NCBI GenBank assembly: GCA_029168955.1
Contig: JAPDOI010000040.1
Span: 496,001-560,000, forward strand
Source: Aplectana chamaeleonis
Taxonomy: Eukaryota; Nematoda; Chromadorea; Rhabditida; Cosmocercidae
Reading direction: 5' to 3'
DNA length: 64,000 nucleotides
Each line of letters begins with the position of its first letter. Within the stretch, counting starts at the first letter, position 1. Positions 52,719 to 63,940 of the stretch are shown here, piece after piece. A program made the translations under genes and the position numbers. The notes under the pieces were generated by a model. It did no database searches and was not told the origin of the DNA. It worked only from the letters and a program-made list of their open reading frames with translations.

Positions 52719-55700
52719 CTCACTCACTCACTCACTCATCCCATTAGCTGGCGGCTGGCGGAGCGGGATGACCTCTCAACCAGTACACTGCTGTAGGTGC
52801 CATGGGAGCTCCAGTGGCCTGAACGATACGCTTCCATTCAGAACGGTTAGCCGCAATTATTTTAGCGTTAACGACACTGCACCGTTGAGATTTCAGATCA
52901 GCTTCGACTTGCTTCAACCACGTCTTCTTCGGGGCAGTTCTCGCGACCTTCCATGGTTTTGGGCGTTTTCTCCATAGAAAGCTGTGCGGTAGTCGACTGG
53001 CTTCCATTCTGCATACGTGTCCAAACCAGCGCAACCTCTTCGTTCGGATTTGTTCCTCGATTGTCGGTTGATGGTCGCAGCTGTCTTGTATAACGTCGTT
53101 GCGTATGCGATCTCTTATCGTTGTTCCAAGAATTCGCCGCAAACACCGCATTTGGAAGACCTCTATCTTGCTGAGATCCGACTTGAGCAAGGTCCACGAC
53201 TCCGAGCCGTACAATAGAATCGGCATTATAAGTGATCGGAAGATCCGCACTTTGGTCTTGATTGACACATTGCCCTTTTTCCACAGACACCAGCCTAGTG
53301 AAGCAAAAGCAGCACACGCCTGCCCGATCCTGCACTGTATCTCAGTTGTGGCCACTACCTTGCGCTGTTTCACCACCGATCCTAGGTACTTGAACTCCTC
53401 AACTTGCTGGAGCTCAGCTCCTTCGAAGAACACAGAAGCACGTGAACCGTCTGACGTCATGACTTTGGTCTTGTCCTTGTTTATCCGTAGACCGTACGAA
53501 TCCGCGATATCTGCTATATCCTTCATCAAATTCGTAGCTTCCATATCAGTATCGGTGAACACAGCGCTGTCGTCCGCGAACATCAAGTCTGTGAGGAACT
53601 CGTTATCGCCATATTGGACCCCTCTTCTATCTTTGAAAACCTTTCTCATAATGGCATCGACCACAGCGTTGAATAGCAGCAGCGAAATCACATCTCCTTG
53701 CCGGACTCCTGCATTGACCGCAAATTCTTCGGACAGCTTGTCCCCGACGCGGACGCAGCTAGTTGAACCACTGTATGTTCCCTGCAGGAGCTTCACAACT
53801 TTGTCCCGAACGTGTTCGCACTCCAACGTTCTCCACAAGGCAGGCCAGTGTACGCAGTCAAAGGCCGACTTGAAGTCGATGAAAGTAATAACAACCCGCT
53901 TTCTACAGCGGATCCTTTCCTCCAAAAGTTGACGAAGTGCGAATATTTGATCGCCGCAGCCTCGACCAGGACGAAATCCTGCCTGTTCCTCGCGACTGGT
54001 ATGCTCCCGATGGCGTTGAAGTCTGGACTGGATTATCCTCGTGAAGACTTTACCAACGATTGATAACAGACTGATTCCGCGATAGTTTTTACAGTCCCTG
54101 GCATCACCCTTTTTGTGAATGGGCACAACGATAGCCTTCTTCCAGGTAGATGGGACGTTTTCTGACTGCCATACGAGGAGGATCAGCTGATGTAACCGTC
54201 GTTGTAACACATCACCACCTGCCTTGATCGCTTCAGCAGTAACGTTGTCTACACCAGGCGCCTTTCGGTTTTTGAGACGCTGAATCGCTGCTCTCACTTC
54301 GTCCAGAGTGGGTTCAAAGTCAAGCATCGCCTCCTGTGACACTTCAACTGGTAGCGGTTCGTCAAGCGGGCCTCGTGGTGCATCGTGACTGTAGAGCTCG
54401 CTGAAGAACTGCTTCCACCGTAACAGGCGCTCATCCACAGAACGCACAAAGGACCCGTCCGTATTCCTGATGCAATCGCTAGCCGGATTGGTCTTCTTTC
54501 TGAGACGGTTCAGTGTACCGTACAATGTGCGATAGTTATTTCTTCCAGCCGCCTCCTCCAGTTCGTCGGCCATCTTGTTCCAGTACGACTCTCTCTCCTC
54601 TTTCAACTTACGACGAAGCTCTTGACATAGTTGCCGAAAACGTCCGAAGTCGGTTAGCTTCACTCGTTTCCGCTCATCCACGAGACGGAGAGACTCGTCC
54701 GATATCCATGGCTGTGTTCGCCGGCGAATAACAGGGCAGAGAGGCTCTGCACATTGCAGAACGACATCAACTGTTTGCTCCTCATGTTCGTCTACGGACA
54801 ATGCATCTTCAAGCACTGCAAAGCGATTTGACAGCGCGATTTGAAACGCTTCTCTTGTTCCAGGTGTCAGCAAGTGGGACCAGTCCAGTTTCTTTTTAGG
54901 AGGCACCACACGCCTAGGTCGCCGTAAACGAAGCTTCATTACAGCGCGCAGGAGATAGTGGTCCGATCCACAGTCAGGTCCTCTCATGGCTCGCACATCT
55001 TTGAGTGAAGACCTGAAACGAGAGTTCACGAGCACGTAATCCAAGGTGGCTATATCATGCCCAGTCGAACTCCTCCATGTTAACTGATGTTTCCGGGGAT
55101 GTTGAAATAGACTGTTTCCAATCGTAAGCCCGTTGAACGCTGCAAACGAAAGCAGACGTAAACCGTTATCGTTCATTTCACCGACGCTGAACCTTCCCAG
55201 CACTCCTTCCCATCCGGTTCTAGCAGTTCCGACTCTTGCGTTGAAATCGCCCGCTACAATGGTAACATCGGTTTTCGGGATCGAATCCAGAACGTCTTGG
55301 AGTTGTGCGTAGAATGCGTCTTTGTCGATGTCAGAACTCGGCTCCGTGGGCGCATAGACAGACACAAAATGAGTTTTTATCGTTCCGCTCAAGACTAGGA
55401 CAGCAATCCTGCCAGAAATCGGCTCAAACGTTATCACGCTTCCAGCTGCGTCCCTGCTTAGCATGAATCCAACGCTTTGATGATGCCACTCATCACCGGA
55501 GTAATACAGCACCATCTTTTTGTCACTTCCTGGTATATGAATGGTCACCGTTCCACACCCGTTCATCCTGAGCTCGGAAAGCGCAGCAATCGATACTTTG
55601 GACCTCGACAGCTCCCTGGCAATTACTTCTTTTTGTCCAACGCAATATCCCGTCCGCACGTTCCACGCTCCGATCCGCAACTCTTTTTTCGGCGTCACCA

Positions 55701-55910
55701 GTCGTCTTGCATTTTGGCCAGTAGCATTCTTCTCACCAACACCCTGGTTCCCTAGTGCTGGCGCATCGGCTGCCCCGGATGCGGTAGCTTCATCGTTATT
55801 TCCTAAGAGACTCTCCATGGTTACCACCTAAGTTTTCCAGCCCGTCGGTAGTACGGGGGGCCAACCCTCCTCCTTTCTCATCCGGGCTTGGGACCGGCAA
55901 TGGCGGAGTT
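52719..55910 (-). mobile_element. RTE-clade LINE, full length, 13-bp target duplication
   Basis: TTAATACTCTTCA lies at 52,706-52,718 and again at 55,911-55,923; the left arm has one copy at the mirrored place (near 46,505-46,520). The 3' end on the minus strand is a (TGAG)n tract directly after a 25-bp 3' region, as is usual in RTE elements. An 83-bp 5' region precedes the ORF. The element is absent from the left arm, so it inserted after the arms formed. Confidence 0.96.
52744..55827 (-). CDS. RTE-type endonuclease/reverse transcriptase, intact 1,027-residue ORF
   Basis: APE-type endonuclease at residues about 48-300: AWNVRT (Asn56), SELRMNG (Glu85), AGDFNARVG (Asp194, Asn196), LDYVLV (Asp263) and SDHYLL (Asp289, His290). 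Reverse transcriptase at about 510-800: IHKKGD, NYRGISLLS, QAGFRPGRGCGDQI, TFIDFKSAFDCVHW (catalytic Asp651), AGVRQGDVIS and FADDSAVF (Asp752, Asp753). The C-terminal region has LLYGSESW and RCLRRILG. No frameshift or stop interrupts it. One oddity is Leu in place of the usual Pro after GDVIS. The protein would nick genomic DNA and copy its own mRNA at the nick. Start chosen as the first ATG of the long frame, 83 bp from the element's 5' end; a second Met lies at residue 4. Confidence 0.96.
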   Translation of the reverse strand: MVTMESLLGNNDEATASGAADAPALGNQGVGEKNATGQNARRLVTPKKELRIGAWNVRTGYCVGQKEVIARELSRSKVSIAALSELRMNGCGTVTIHIPGSDKKMVLYYSGDEWHHQSVGFMLSRDAAGSVITFEPISGRIAVLVLSGTIKTHFVSVYAPTEPSSDIDKDAFYAQLQDVLDSIPKTDVTIVAGDFNARVGTARTGWEGVLGRFSVGEMNDNGLRLLSFAAFNGLTIGNSLFQHPRKHQLTWRSSTGHDIATLDYVLVNSRFRSSLKDVRAMRGPDCGSDHYLLRAVMKLRLRRPRRVVPPKKKLDWSHLLTPGTREAFQIALSNRFAVLEDALSVDEHEEQTVDVVLQCAEPLCPVIRRRTQPWISDESLRLVDERKRVKLTDFGRFRQLCQELRRKLKEERESYWNKMADELEEAAGRNNYRTLYGTLNRLRKKTNPASDCIRNTDGSFVRSVDERLLRWKQFFSELYSHDAPRGPLDEPLPVEVSQEAMLDFEPTLDEVRAAIQRLKNRKAPGVDNVTAEAIKAGGDVLQRRLHQLILLVWQSENVPSTWKKAIVVPIHKKGDARDCKNYRGISLLSIVGKVFTRIIQSRLQRHREHTSREEQAGFRPGRGCGDQIFALRQLLEERIRCRKRVVITFIDFKSAFDCVHWPALWRTLECEHVRDKVVKLLQGTYSGSTSCVRVGDKLSEEFAVNAGVRQGDVISLLLFNAVVDAIMRKVFKDRRGVQYGDNEFLTDLMFADDSAVFTDTDMEATNLMKDIADIADSYGLRINKDKTKVMTSDGSRASVFFEGAELQQVEEFKYLGSVVKQRKVVATTEIQCRIGQACAAFASLGWCLWKKGNVSIKTKVRIFRSLIMPILLYGSESWTLLKSDLSKIEVFQMRCLRRILGTTIRDRIRNDVIQDSCDHQPTIEEQIRTKRLRWFGHVCRMEASRLPHSFLWRKRPKPWKVARTAPKKTWLKQVEADLKSQRCSVVNAKIIAANRSEWKRIVQATGAPMAPTAVYWLRGHPAPPAAS

Positions 55911-55923
55911 TTAATACTCTTCA

Positions 55924-56900
55924 AAATTGCAATTGTCCAAGTAGCGAAAAAAGTGGTTTTTGGGGACCTTCCAGTGTCACGTACTATACTCTGAGGTGGG
56001 GGTAACTCAGCGGTTCGGTAAAATGGACCAGCTTAGTAGCTGGAAAAAATCAAAGCTGCGCACAGAAAAGAAGAAATAAAAAATTTAACCGTTGGAAAAA
56101 GTGGTGTAAAAAGGCCGTTTCTTCCAAATGGAGCTTAAAGCCTTGGTTTTCAGTTCTAGAAGGCGGCAGTCGAGCAAAAGATGCATTTACTAGATGGTTA
56201 TCGAAAACTACATTAGCTGGATTTTTTTTTCTAAAAAAAATGTTTCTCGTGATTTTGCTACCTCACTGTTTTCCTTTTCGTACGATGAGCAAACCTCAAA
56301 AAAAAAATTCAGAAAAAAATCCAGTTAATGTAGTTTTCGATAATTAACCAATAGATGCATCTTTTGTTCGACTGCTCCTAGAAGTGAAAACCAAGGCTGT
56401 AAGGGTCATTTGGAAAAAAATGTCCTTTTTACACCACTTTCTCCAACGGGGAAATTTTTTTATTTTTCCTTCTATATGTGTAGCTTTGATTTTTTCCAAT
56501 TCCTAAGCCGGTCTATTTCACCGAACCGCGGCACCTCACGGCAATACCAAAGACATCAAAAGGTCCGGAAAACCCATTTTTTCGCTATACCGAAAAATCC
56601 GATTTCGACGAGCATTTAGGTGGCCAGCGGCTCGAAAACCGGTCTGATGGGGCTGAAACTGTGTGAAAAATCGTTTGAAGCGATTCTGAGCTGATTATCA
56701 GCATACAGGTAGAGAGAGAATCGTCCTCTTAAGATCGAAGTACAATGATTTCTATCGATTTGTTTCAATCCCTAGCTACCGCGAGCTGCCAAAACCCTAT
56801 TTTTCGAATAGTAGTTGGGCGTTTGTTGGATAAAGAGATTATTGTTAAATAAAATGTATTGAATCGACTGGAGTGTTGTAGACTGATCTGTGGTACAACT
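55924..56900 (-). other. Right-arm sequence without gene
   Basis: Mirror of 45,520-46,504, including the same imperfect hairpin near 55,990-56,450. Small open frames correspond to those of the other arm and have no domain. Confidence 0.5.
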
Positions 56901-56904
56901 GTTT

Positions 56905-57114
56905 ATTTAGGAGAGTCACCTCTCCGTACCACTCTACAACAACAAAATAAGCTATCTACAACTGAATGGGCCGCCTTAAGAAGGCAGCGGACGCGGCCTC
57001 CAATCGCAGGCCCCGCCTGGGATGAGAGACCACGGGGGCGGACGAGAGCGCGAGGCATACACAAGACGCCCCTCCCCCGCATCCTCCCCTCCGCGCCTAT
57101 CGATCGACGGAAAT
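56905..57114 (-). mobile_element. Remnant of the foldback element after a 3,077-bp deletion
   Basis: Only the outer part of one inverted end remains. It joins the flank at ATTTCCG/GTTTCCG. In the left arm GTTTCCG occurs at both limits of the missing segment (42,235-42,241 and 45,312-45,318), so a deletion between 7-bp direct repeats explains the junction. Confidence 0.85.
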
Positions 57115-57207
57115 GAGCACAACAACGAGCCAACGAGGCTAATGGAAGAGTAACAGAGGATAGAGGCATTAAACGGTTACAAAACAGAGTTAAAAAGATC
57201 TAAACTG

Positions 57208-57285
57208 TTAGATAGAAGGTACAGGCTATAAAACGGCGAAATTCACTTAGATAGAAGGTACAGGCTATAAAACGGCGAAATTCAC
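57208..57285. repeat. 39-bp tandem duplication, right arm only
   Basis: A unit starting TTAGATAGAAGGTACAGGCT occurs twice in direct succession; the left arm has it once (about 42,115-42,155). Confidence 0.88.
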
Positions 57286-57669
57286 ATGCTCAGGCAATCT
57301 CAAATGTCGACAGCAGGTTTCTGAGGTGTCATCACTGAGCACACCAGCTGAGGACACGAAAAAAGCGTGATTTCGGCGCGAGAGAACCTGGTATCACCCC
57401 GGAAGGTCCAGGTGTAGACCTCTTAGCCCCGGATTTCGAGACGGCGGCATGACTTAACTGACGCCTCGAAAGGTTCAGCTGTCGACCTGCTACCGCCGGA
57501 TTTATGGATTTCGCTGTAGACATACTATCGCCGGACTTTAATAGTGTGGCCACCTTCGAAATTCGGAGCAGTTAATCGAGCTGGACCATCGCAGGATTCA
57601 GAAACTATTGCTGTATCAGTCCTTTACCTAGCTGTAATTGTAGCCGTCCCCATACTCAACAGCCCTTAA

Positions 57670-58122
57670 AGGCAGCGTCCACGATGATCATCCTCGTTGA
57701 CGTTCCTCAGTGAAATGATTGGCGAGAAGGATCCTAGGCTCCCAGTTGTCGAAGAAACGGTAGAAAACGAGCCAAGAGCGGTAGAATAACGGCTGCGAAC
57801 AACCGTTTTGGTGCCCCAGACATGCCTGGTGCCCCAGATCCGACCCCTCGGAAAGAACAAATGAAGACTCAGATTACAAGAATGCTCGAGTCAAGGTAGT
57901 GCTGATAAGTGAGCTGATCGCTTCATTGCACTGATAGGTATCATCCGTCTAGCGGTCAATTCCTCCACGCTCACTCAAAAATCAACGTAAACAAGAGAGG
58001 GCCTAGTTTTGCTCAAAAACGCGTCTTTCGTGTCCTTTTTAAGCATGCCTTGCTATATAGGGCACCAGACCTTCCGTAAGCCGTGGAGATATCGGAAGTG
58101 AAACTTATCGTGAACACTGCCT
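57670..58122. mobile_element. TTAA MITE, family 2, right-arm copy
   Basis: 453 bp between TTAA at 57,666-57,669 and 58,123-58,126; inverted copy of 40,777-41,229. Confidence 0.85.
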
Positions 58123-60317
58123 TTAAACTTGGGGATTTCGGTTTTTTTCTATCGTAATTATTCTCGAGGTGTAACTCTTACCGACTCAATATATGAGGTA
58201 TACAAGCCTCTGAATCTCATCGGTCAACGCAGTCAGTGTGATGGTATTTCGCTTTATCAAAGAAAATCAGTGGTCAAACTTCACAGTTATGAGTGTTTGA
58301 GAATCCTCTATCAACTGAAATCACTGCCGCGGAATTTTATCGATTTTCTGAAATTATCGATTTTATTGATTTTTCGCAAAAATCAATAAAAGACTGTGGA
58401 AAAGGATTCAATAGATAGAGGGCCTTTGACAACCCCTAAAATTTCCGTTTCGCCTCTGCTTTCTCACCGTAGATGGAAGTAACCATCGCACTGCTAGCGT
58501 TGACCGATGAGAATCAGAGTTTTGTATGAGGTATTTCGCAGGTTCCAGTCGCCGGCAGAAGAAAAAAAAAGTTATTGATTTTCTTTCGAGCCAATTCGAC
58601 TTTAACGGGCTTTTTGAAACTCTAAGCAAGAAATATGCAGCAACGATACAAAAACCAAGAGAATTAGGCAAAACATTCATATATAGAACTTTTGACTATG
58701 CGAGGGCAGGACTATGGCACTAAAACGTTTTAATAAAATTTCTCCAATGGGCGCAAATCGCAGTTTTCGGGACTTTTTCGAAACGGGAACTCCTGGCATA
58801 GCTTCATTATCCGAGAATTTCCCCTCACCAAACATCAAATTTGCGAGTGTAGGTATTATTCACCGTGCCTTCTCTGGTTATAACTATTTTCCTGATTGTG
58901 GTTAATTCATTTTAGAAACCCTTGAAAAGTGTTAAAATCTAATCTCTGAAAATGGTTGATAATTGGAAAAATGATTATGTGTAGGCAGTAAGATAAATCG
59001 TTGTGCATTATTGTCAAATCTGAAGTTGATTGGCTTAAAGACGTTGGGTGATGGGGATGTAATGGGAATCGTACCTTCTAAACATTTCAAGAAATGCGAA
59101 ACTCGCTAAATTGAGAAAAAGTAGGTTTTAAAAAGTACGAGTAAGTTCAAAAAATAGATCAAATACTCGAGTCAATTGTTTTACGTGTGAACATTTGTAC
59201 AAAAATTGAAGCAATTAATCGATTTCGAAGTCCAAATGGTTCTCAAGTAATATACGTTTGCAAATGAACAACTTTTTTGATGGGTAATCATGATGTAATC
59301 TGGATTGAGACAAATATTCGAAAAACGGACATTTGACCTAAACGAAAGCAAAGAATTTTTCGATTCCCAGGATTAACGGAATACACGAGAGGCGAAAAAT
59401 ATGAAACCTCCAATGAAGCGAGAAGCAAAACAGTAAAAATCACGACGAAATCGAATATTCAAAAAAGGATGTTTCAAGACTTCAAATATACCTGGTGTTC
59501 GAAAAAATACGCATAATCAAATCTCAAGAGTCGATAAAATAGTTGAATACTACAAAAATCTCTAGAACATTATTCGAGTAATAATTCCATTCAATACAAG
59601 GCTTTATTTGCGCGTAATCGCACAAAAACAGGTGTGCTTCGCGAAAGACAAAAAACAAAAGCAGGTTCTTCAATTGCGCAACCAACTGAACATTTTGTTG
59701 AGCATTCGCAGATTTGGACGATCAATCGTCACAGGCGGTAAGATGTGTTGCCTTGTCAACCTGCTGTGAACCTGCTATCGACAGGTCGATAGCAGGTCGA
59801 TAACAGGTCCATGTTATTCTCCCGAAAGAACCTGATATCGCTGGTTGCTCGAGAAAAAGGTGGTTCAACCTGCTGTCGACATTTGAGTTTGCCTGAGTGG
59901 TTCCTACGCGTGCTGGTGTGAAGCAGAGGTCAGAGACAGTGAGAGAGCGGAGGGCAGACGGAGGCTGAGGCATCGCGCGCGCCGCTGGCGCCTTGAATGA
60001 TGTGAATTACGACGTTTTATAGAGGGTAGGGCTAGTATACAGCAATAGCCTTATCACTGTAATCTTTAACAATTGTTGTTTTTTTTTGCACTGAGGTCGA
60101 AACCTTCGTGCAAAAAAAAAACTAAAAAAGTCGAATAATCATTATCAGCAAAAAATTCTTATTTAAGGAAAAAGAAAGCGGGAGGGGCGAAAAATCGGAA
60201 TCAGCGCGGCCATGTTGGAGTGGGGGGTCGCCAATTTCGGCATCGCTGGAGGGGGATCGCAACCATGATCACAGTTTTTTCCGACGGGTTGCTTGACTCT
60301 GGTTGCAACTCGTGGCT

Positions 60318-60885
60318 TAAAGATAATCGAGCCGGGACGAAGGCATGTGGATCGAATCCACACCGCGGGTGTGGCTAAGGAGCAGTTCGGCTGGTACACA
60401 CGACGCGCGCGAAGGTTAAACGCTGTGCGCGCTCATCGTCCTTGGGGCGCGTTAACCGAGGGCACTCAAAAAAGTTGTTGTTGTTCCATTTTAGCCGTTC
60501 CCCTTTATCGCTTTTTGCATTTTGTTCATGTAGGTTGATGTGTGAGACGTAGGGTCGGCGTCGGAATCAATATCATCTTCTCCCATTCCGCTCCAAGAAG
60601 CAAACAAAAAGAACTCTAAAAAACTTGTTTAAAAAGTGCGAATTCCATTGAAACGATGGTTTGTGAGAAGCATTGCGTCTAAAAAAGCACAGTATAAACC
60701 AAAAAAAAACATGAACAAAATGCAAAAAATGATAAAGGGGGACGGCTACAATGGCACAAAGACTACTTTTTTCGAAGATCCTCGGTTAACGCGCCCCAAG
60801 GACGACGAGCGCGCACAGCGTTTTTCCGTCGCCACACCCGCGGTGTGGATTCGATCCACATGCCCGGGACGAAGATTAATCGTGC
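60318..60885. mobile_element. Foldback element with long GC-rich arms
   Basis: 60,328-60,462 and 60,778-60,880 are inverted copies sharing CGCGTTAACCGAGG, GTGTGGATCGAATCCACA-like and CGGGACGAAG words. The interior is AT-rich. Target duplication not identified. Confidence 0.65.
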
Positions 60886-61079
60886 CAGGAGCTCGTGCTC
60901 CCAGCACGATTATGTTCACTTTGCGTGTTGCAACAGCGGTTGTCCGCTACTGCGGATCAGGGGTAAGCGGTAATTTTTAAAAAGTTTTCAGAAAACAGAA
61001 AATCGAGTTTGTCAGAAAACAGAATCAGAAAACAGAGAATTTTGCACCACCTGCTGCGGACCGGAATTTCGCTCCGGTA

Positions 61080-61433
61080 TGAACATTAGCTCCACCAAAT
61101 GTCTGCTTTTCTCGTGTTCATCATGGGGGCAAAAGCATTCCATGGAAATTCATAACTGTGGATCTTGAAATAAGCCCCACAGACCCGGCTCGTTTTTGCA
61201 TCAAGGAAAGTTTGGAACCCAAAATAAGTTTGAACAGGTCGGGAATGTGAAGGAAGTGAAGGCTTCTCTTAACACTAGACCTCAAAATTTGCATGGTTTC
61301 CTCAGTCACATTTTCATGATTTCTTACGATTCGTTACGATTTCGGACCGAAATTTCGTAAATCGTAAATCGTAAAAAAATGCCAAAAACGCACGTGTTTC
61401 GTAAATCATAATTCGTAAATACGCACAGCCCTG
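61080..61433 (-). mobile_element. Truncated hAT relative of the element at 10,653
   Basis: The right end reads, on the minus strand, CAGGGCTGTGCGTATTTACG, followed inward by TTACGA-rich sequence. A block at 61,088-61,145 (AGCTCCACCAAATGTCTG) matches 11,150-11,190 in inverted orientation. The other end and the target duplication were not found. Confidence 0.65.
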
Positions 61434-62512
61434 ATGTGCGCAGAGCAAACCGCAAAACCACCGCGGGTGATACCCCCTCTCCCATTCGCGCTCGCACCCC
61501 TTCTGATTGGACCATCCCAGTTGGGAATCGAACTTTTCTGAATCTTCGAAGGTTTGTGCACCCACACAAGAGTTCCACCCGCCCGGAGGTCTCGATGCGA
61601 ACCTAGTTGGAGGTCTCTTATCCGTCAAAATGTAGACGTCTGCCGGTATCTGCTATTTGATAGTGCTATCAGATATTGTTCTCAAAGAATCTCCATCGAA
61701 ATGCGTCGATTTTCGATATTGTATCATTCAATCTTCCCTCATAACCTGAGTCACCCCCTCCAACTAGGTTTGCACTCAAGTGTCGTGAAGCGTTGTGATT
61801 AGTGAGCCGTTATCGAGAGTCCAAAACGTCCCCGAATCATGCTCGGCACACGCCAGAATTTTGCCCACTCCGAGGTTGGAATCGATTAAAAGTTAGGAAA
61901 CTTTCTAGATCCTCACCGCAATTTCCTCCACTACAAAAATTTCCTATCAGCTCAAACTCGCCTATTGCGTCATTTTTGTAGCATTCCTGACTTTTTGTTC
62001 GCTAATTGCGCGATCACGATTAGGGTGAAACTTAACGCAAGCAAGGAAGTCCAGTGTTTTTTAATTTCCACCTTAATTTGTCCACATCTTTCGTGATCGT
62101 TATGCCATAATAGAATTGTGAGGCGATCTGTGTCACAATTTCTATAGCGAAGAGCGAGTCAAAACGACACTCCCCGAGACAAATCAATCGGATAAGGAGT
62201 GCAGTAATTATTTTCTAAAAAGTTAGGTGGAAAAATACTTCTTTTGAAATTTTTGGCTGCAAAATTTTTTTTCAGAAACTGGGGGGACGTAAAAATTTAA
62301 GAAATTTTCAAAACTTTTTATCTTCAAGGAGGGAGACTTAGCTTCTTCGAGGTCCAGGACAACGGTCTGCTTGAACCTGGGCTACGGCGTCGTTGGTTAC
62401 CGCAGTGCGACATCGGATGATCAACGTCGCGTTGCGGCGATCAAATTCGGTGCGAAATTTCACCCTTCATAATGGGGTGATCGATATCATCAATCGCGCT
62501 ACGACAGGACTG
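61434..62512 (+). other. No gene seen
   Basis: Unique-looking sequence. 62,395-62,460 is a diverged relative of the foldback MITE at 48,110-48,360 (ACCGCAGTGCGACATCGGAT). Confidence 0.35.
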
Positions 62513-62634
62513 TGGCCGTATTAATGAAACCACGGGAGCCTCTCGGGAGGGTTTTTAAAACCAGCCGATGTATGCGACGGGCGGACTTTGGACCCTCCCG
62601 GGAGGCTCCCGTAGTTTCGTGATTACGGCCACTG
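62513..62634. mobile_element. Short foldback MITE, family 4, second copy
   Basis: Ends GTGGCCGTATTAATGAAACC and the complement of GTGGCCGTAATCACGAAACT; arms carry GGAGGCTCCCG as in the copy at 7,070-7,195. Confidence 0.72.
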
Positions 62635-63431
62635 GTGCGTGCCGCGCGGAGCGTCGGATAGCATTGCCAGCAGGGATGAGCGGAGTTAAAATTCTGAATT
62701 TCGGAAATCGAAACAGATTCTTGGTTCACCCTCTGCACCAGGAGAACTCTCGGAGGTGTGGCTGCCGTTTGAAAGCTATGCGTGTGTGCTGAATTGCGAG
62801 TGTAAGGAACAAGAACAAGCCACAAAAAAAACGGCGGACGGGAGAGTACAAGCGACCGATTTAGCGAGATTCGCAGCCATCAAAAAACTGGGTTAGCTGA
62901 GCAAGGAACGGACCCAAATGGGACAGCAAACTAACGACCGGCTGACAACTGCCCAATAACCTGAAGGAATCAAGCAGAAAAGGAGGCAGGCGATAAGCAT
63001 ACAACAGTAGAGACCGAACCACGTTGGATATATAAGGACATGGAATCTCCACGACAGCATTACGATGCCGCCCTGATCCCTCTTCGACTCTACGGAGGGT
63101 GGTTTATGAATCTGCCTTTTTTCTCTTGCCCATCCCTCCCACTTCTTCTACGTTCTCTCTCCTATGTATATGTGTATTACATAAACTCCTGCCATACAAA
63201 TCTGTGTGTAACCATCAAGAAAGTTACAGTGTAGAAATAAGTAGGCTTAGGATCGGTGACGTAGATGCCGAAACCTAACATGGAGGTCCCGGGTCCGGGT
63301 TATTTTAAGTAGCTCAACAAAAGAACTAACCCCGCTACACCTTCAACAGCCCACGGGAGAACGTCGCAGATAGTATTCAGAATAGGACATTTCGGAATTC
63401 GGGTCGCTCCCACCTTTTGGGACATGGTAAC
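62635..63431 (+). other. No supported gene
   Basis: Open frames of 60-75 codons occur on both strands without domains or convincing splice sites. Sequence is GC-balanced and looks different from the AT-rich repeats around it, so an unrecognised host segment is possible. Confidence 0.3.
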
Positions 63432-63535
63432 CAGGGATGTGCGTAATAGAAATTTTGTAATTCGTTAGTCGTTAGTCGTTCAACCGGCCAGAACCCTCGT
63501 TAGTCGTTAGTCGTTAATCGTTAGTCGTTAGAAAT
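63432..63535 (+). mobile_element. Possible hAT left end with GTTAGTC tandem repeats
   Basis: CAGGGATGTGCGTAAT resembles the CAGGG-type ends of the other hAT elements. It is followed by about eight GTTAGTC units (63,463-63,530). The opposite end was not found before the window stops. Confidence 0.45.
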
Positions 63536-63940
63536 CTAGGCTCTGAAAAAAAGCACATTTGAGACAGAAAAAGCCCTCATAAATAAAAAAAAGGAAGGCA
63601 TGAAGAAACGTATGTTATTAAACACCCAAAATATTCATGGTTAGATAACCTAGTTTAATCTGCTAACCTACATATATACATCATTAAAAATATGACAGAA
63701 AGTACTCGGTAGAGTGTATTTGACGATTTTTGTCCTTCTTTTTCGGTTAGAAAAGAAGCAATATGGAAAACCAAGGAAACCTTGAGCTCTTCGTTTTTTT
63801 TCAGTGCGAAATTCGCCATTCTGAGCTCTATGATGTTGTATGAGATCTATCCCTAGGTGACAACGCGGAAAAGTGCACAAACTTTGCAATACTTGTTCTT
63901 TGCTCAGCGTCGCGAGCCATTCTCATAGCTTGTTCTCATA

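Larger units (their letters stand above)
50729..60301 (-). repeat. Right arm of the 21.7-kb palindrome
   Basis: Inverted copy of 38,593-48,500. Right-only features: an RTE insertion (52,719-55,910 plus a 13-bp target duplication), a 39-bp tandem duplication (57,208-57,285), and loss of 3,077 bp of the foldback element at about 57,108-57,114. After removing left-only and right-only events, both arms come to about 6.33-6.34 kb. Confidence 0.93.

Noticed and set aside
53099..53932. 277-codon plus-strand frame
   Set aside because: It lies opposite the RTE RT coding region and is a shadow of its codon usage.
38593..60301. The whole palindrome as a single Polinton/Maverick with giant terminal repeats
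   Set aside because: No polymerase B, integrase, ATPase or capsid-like reading was seen in the spacer or arms, and the arms contain many ordinary MITEs.
60318..60390. tRNA-like B-box word (GGATCGAATCC) with a 5-bp stem
   Set aside because: It is part of a longer palindrome that explains it; no A box, anticodon arm or acceptor stem of tRNA form could be paired around it.
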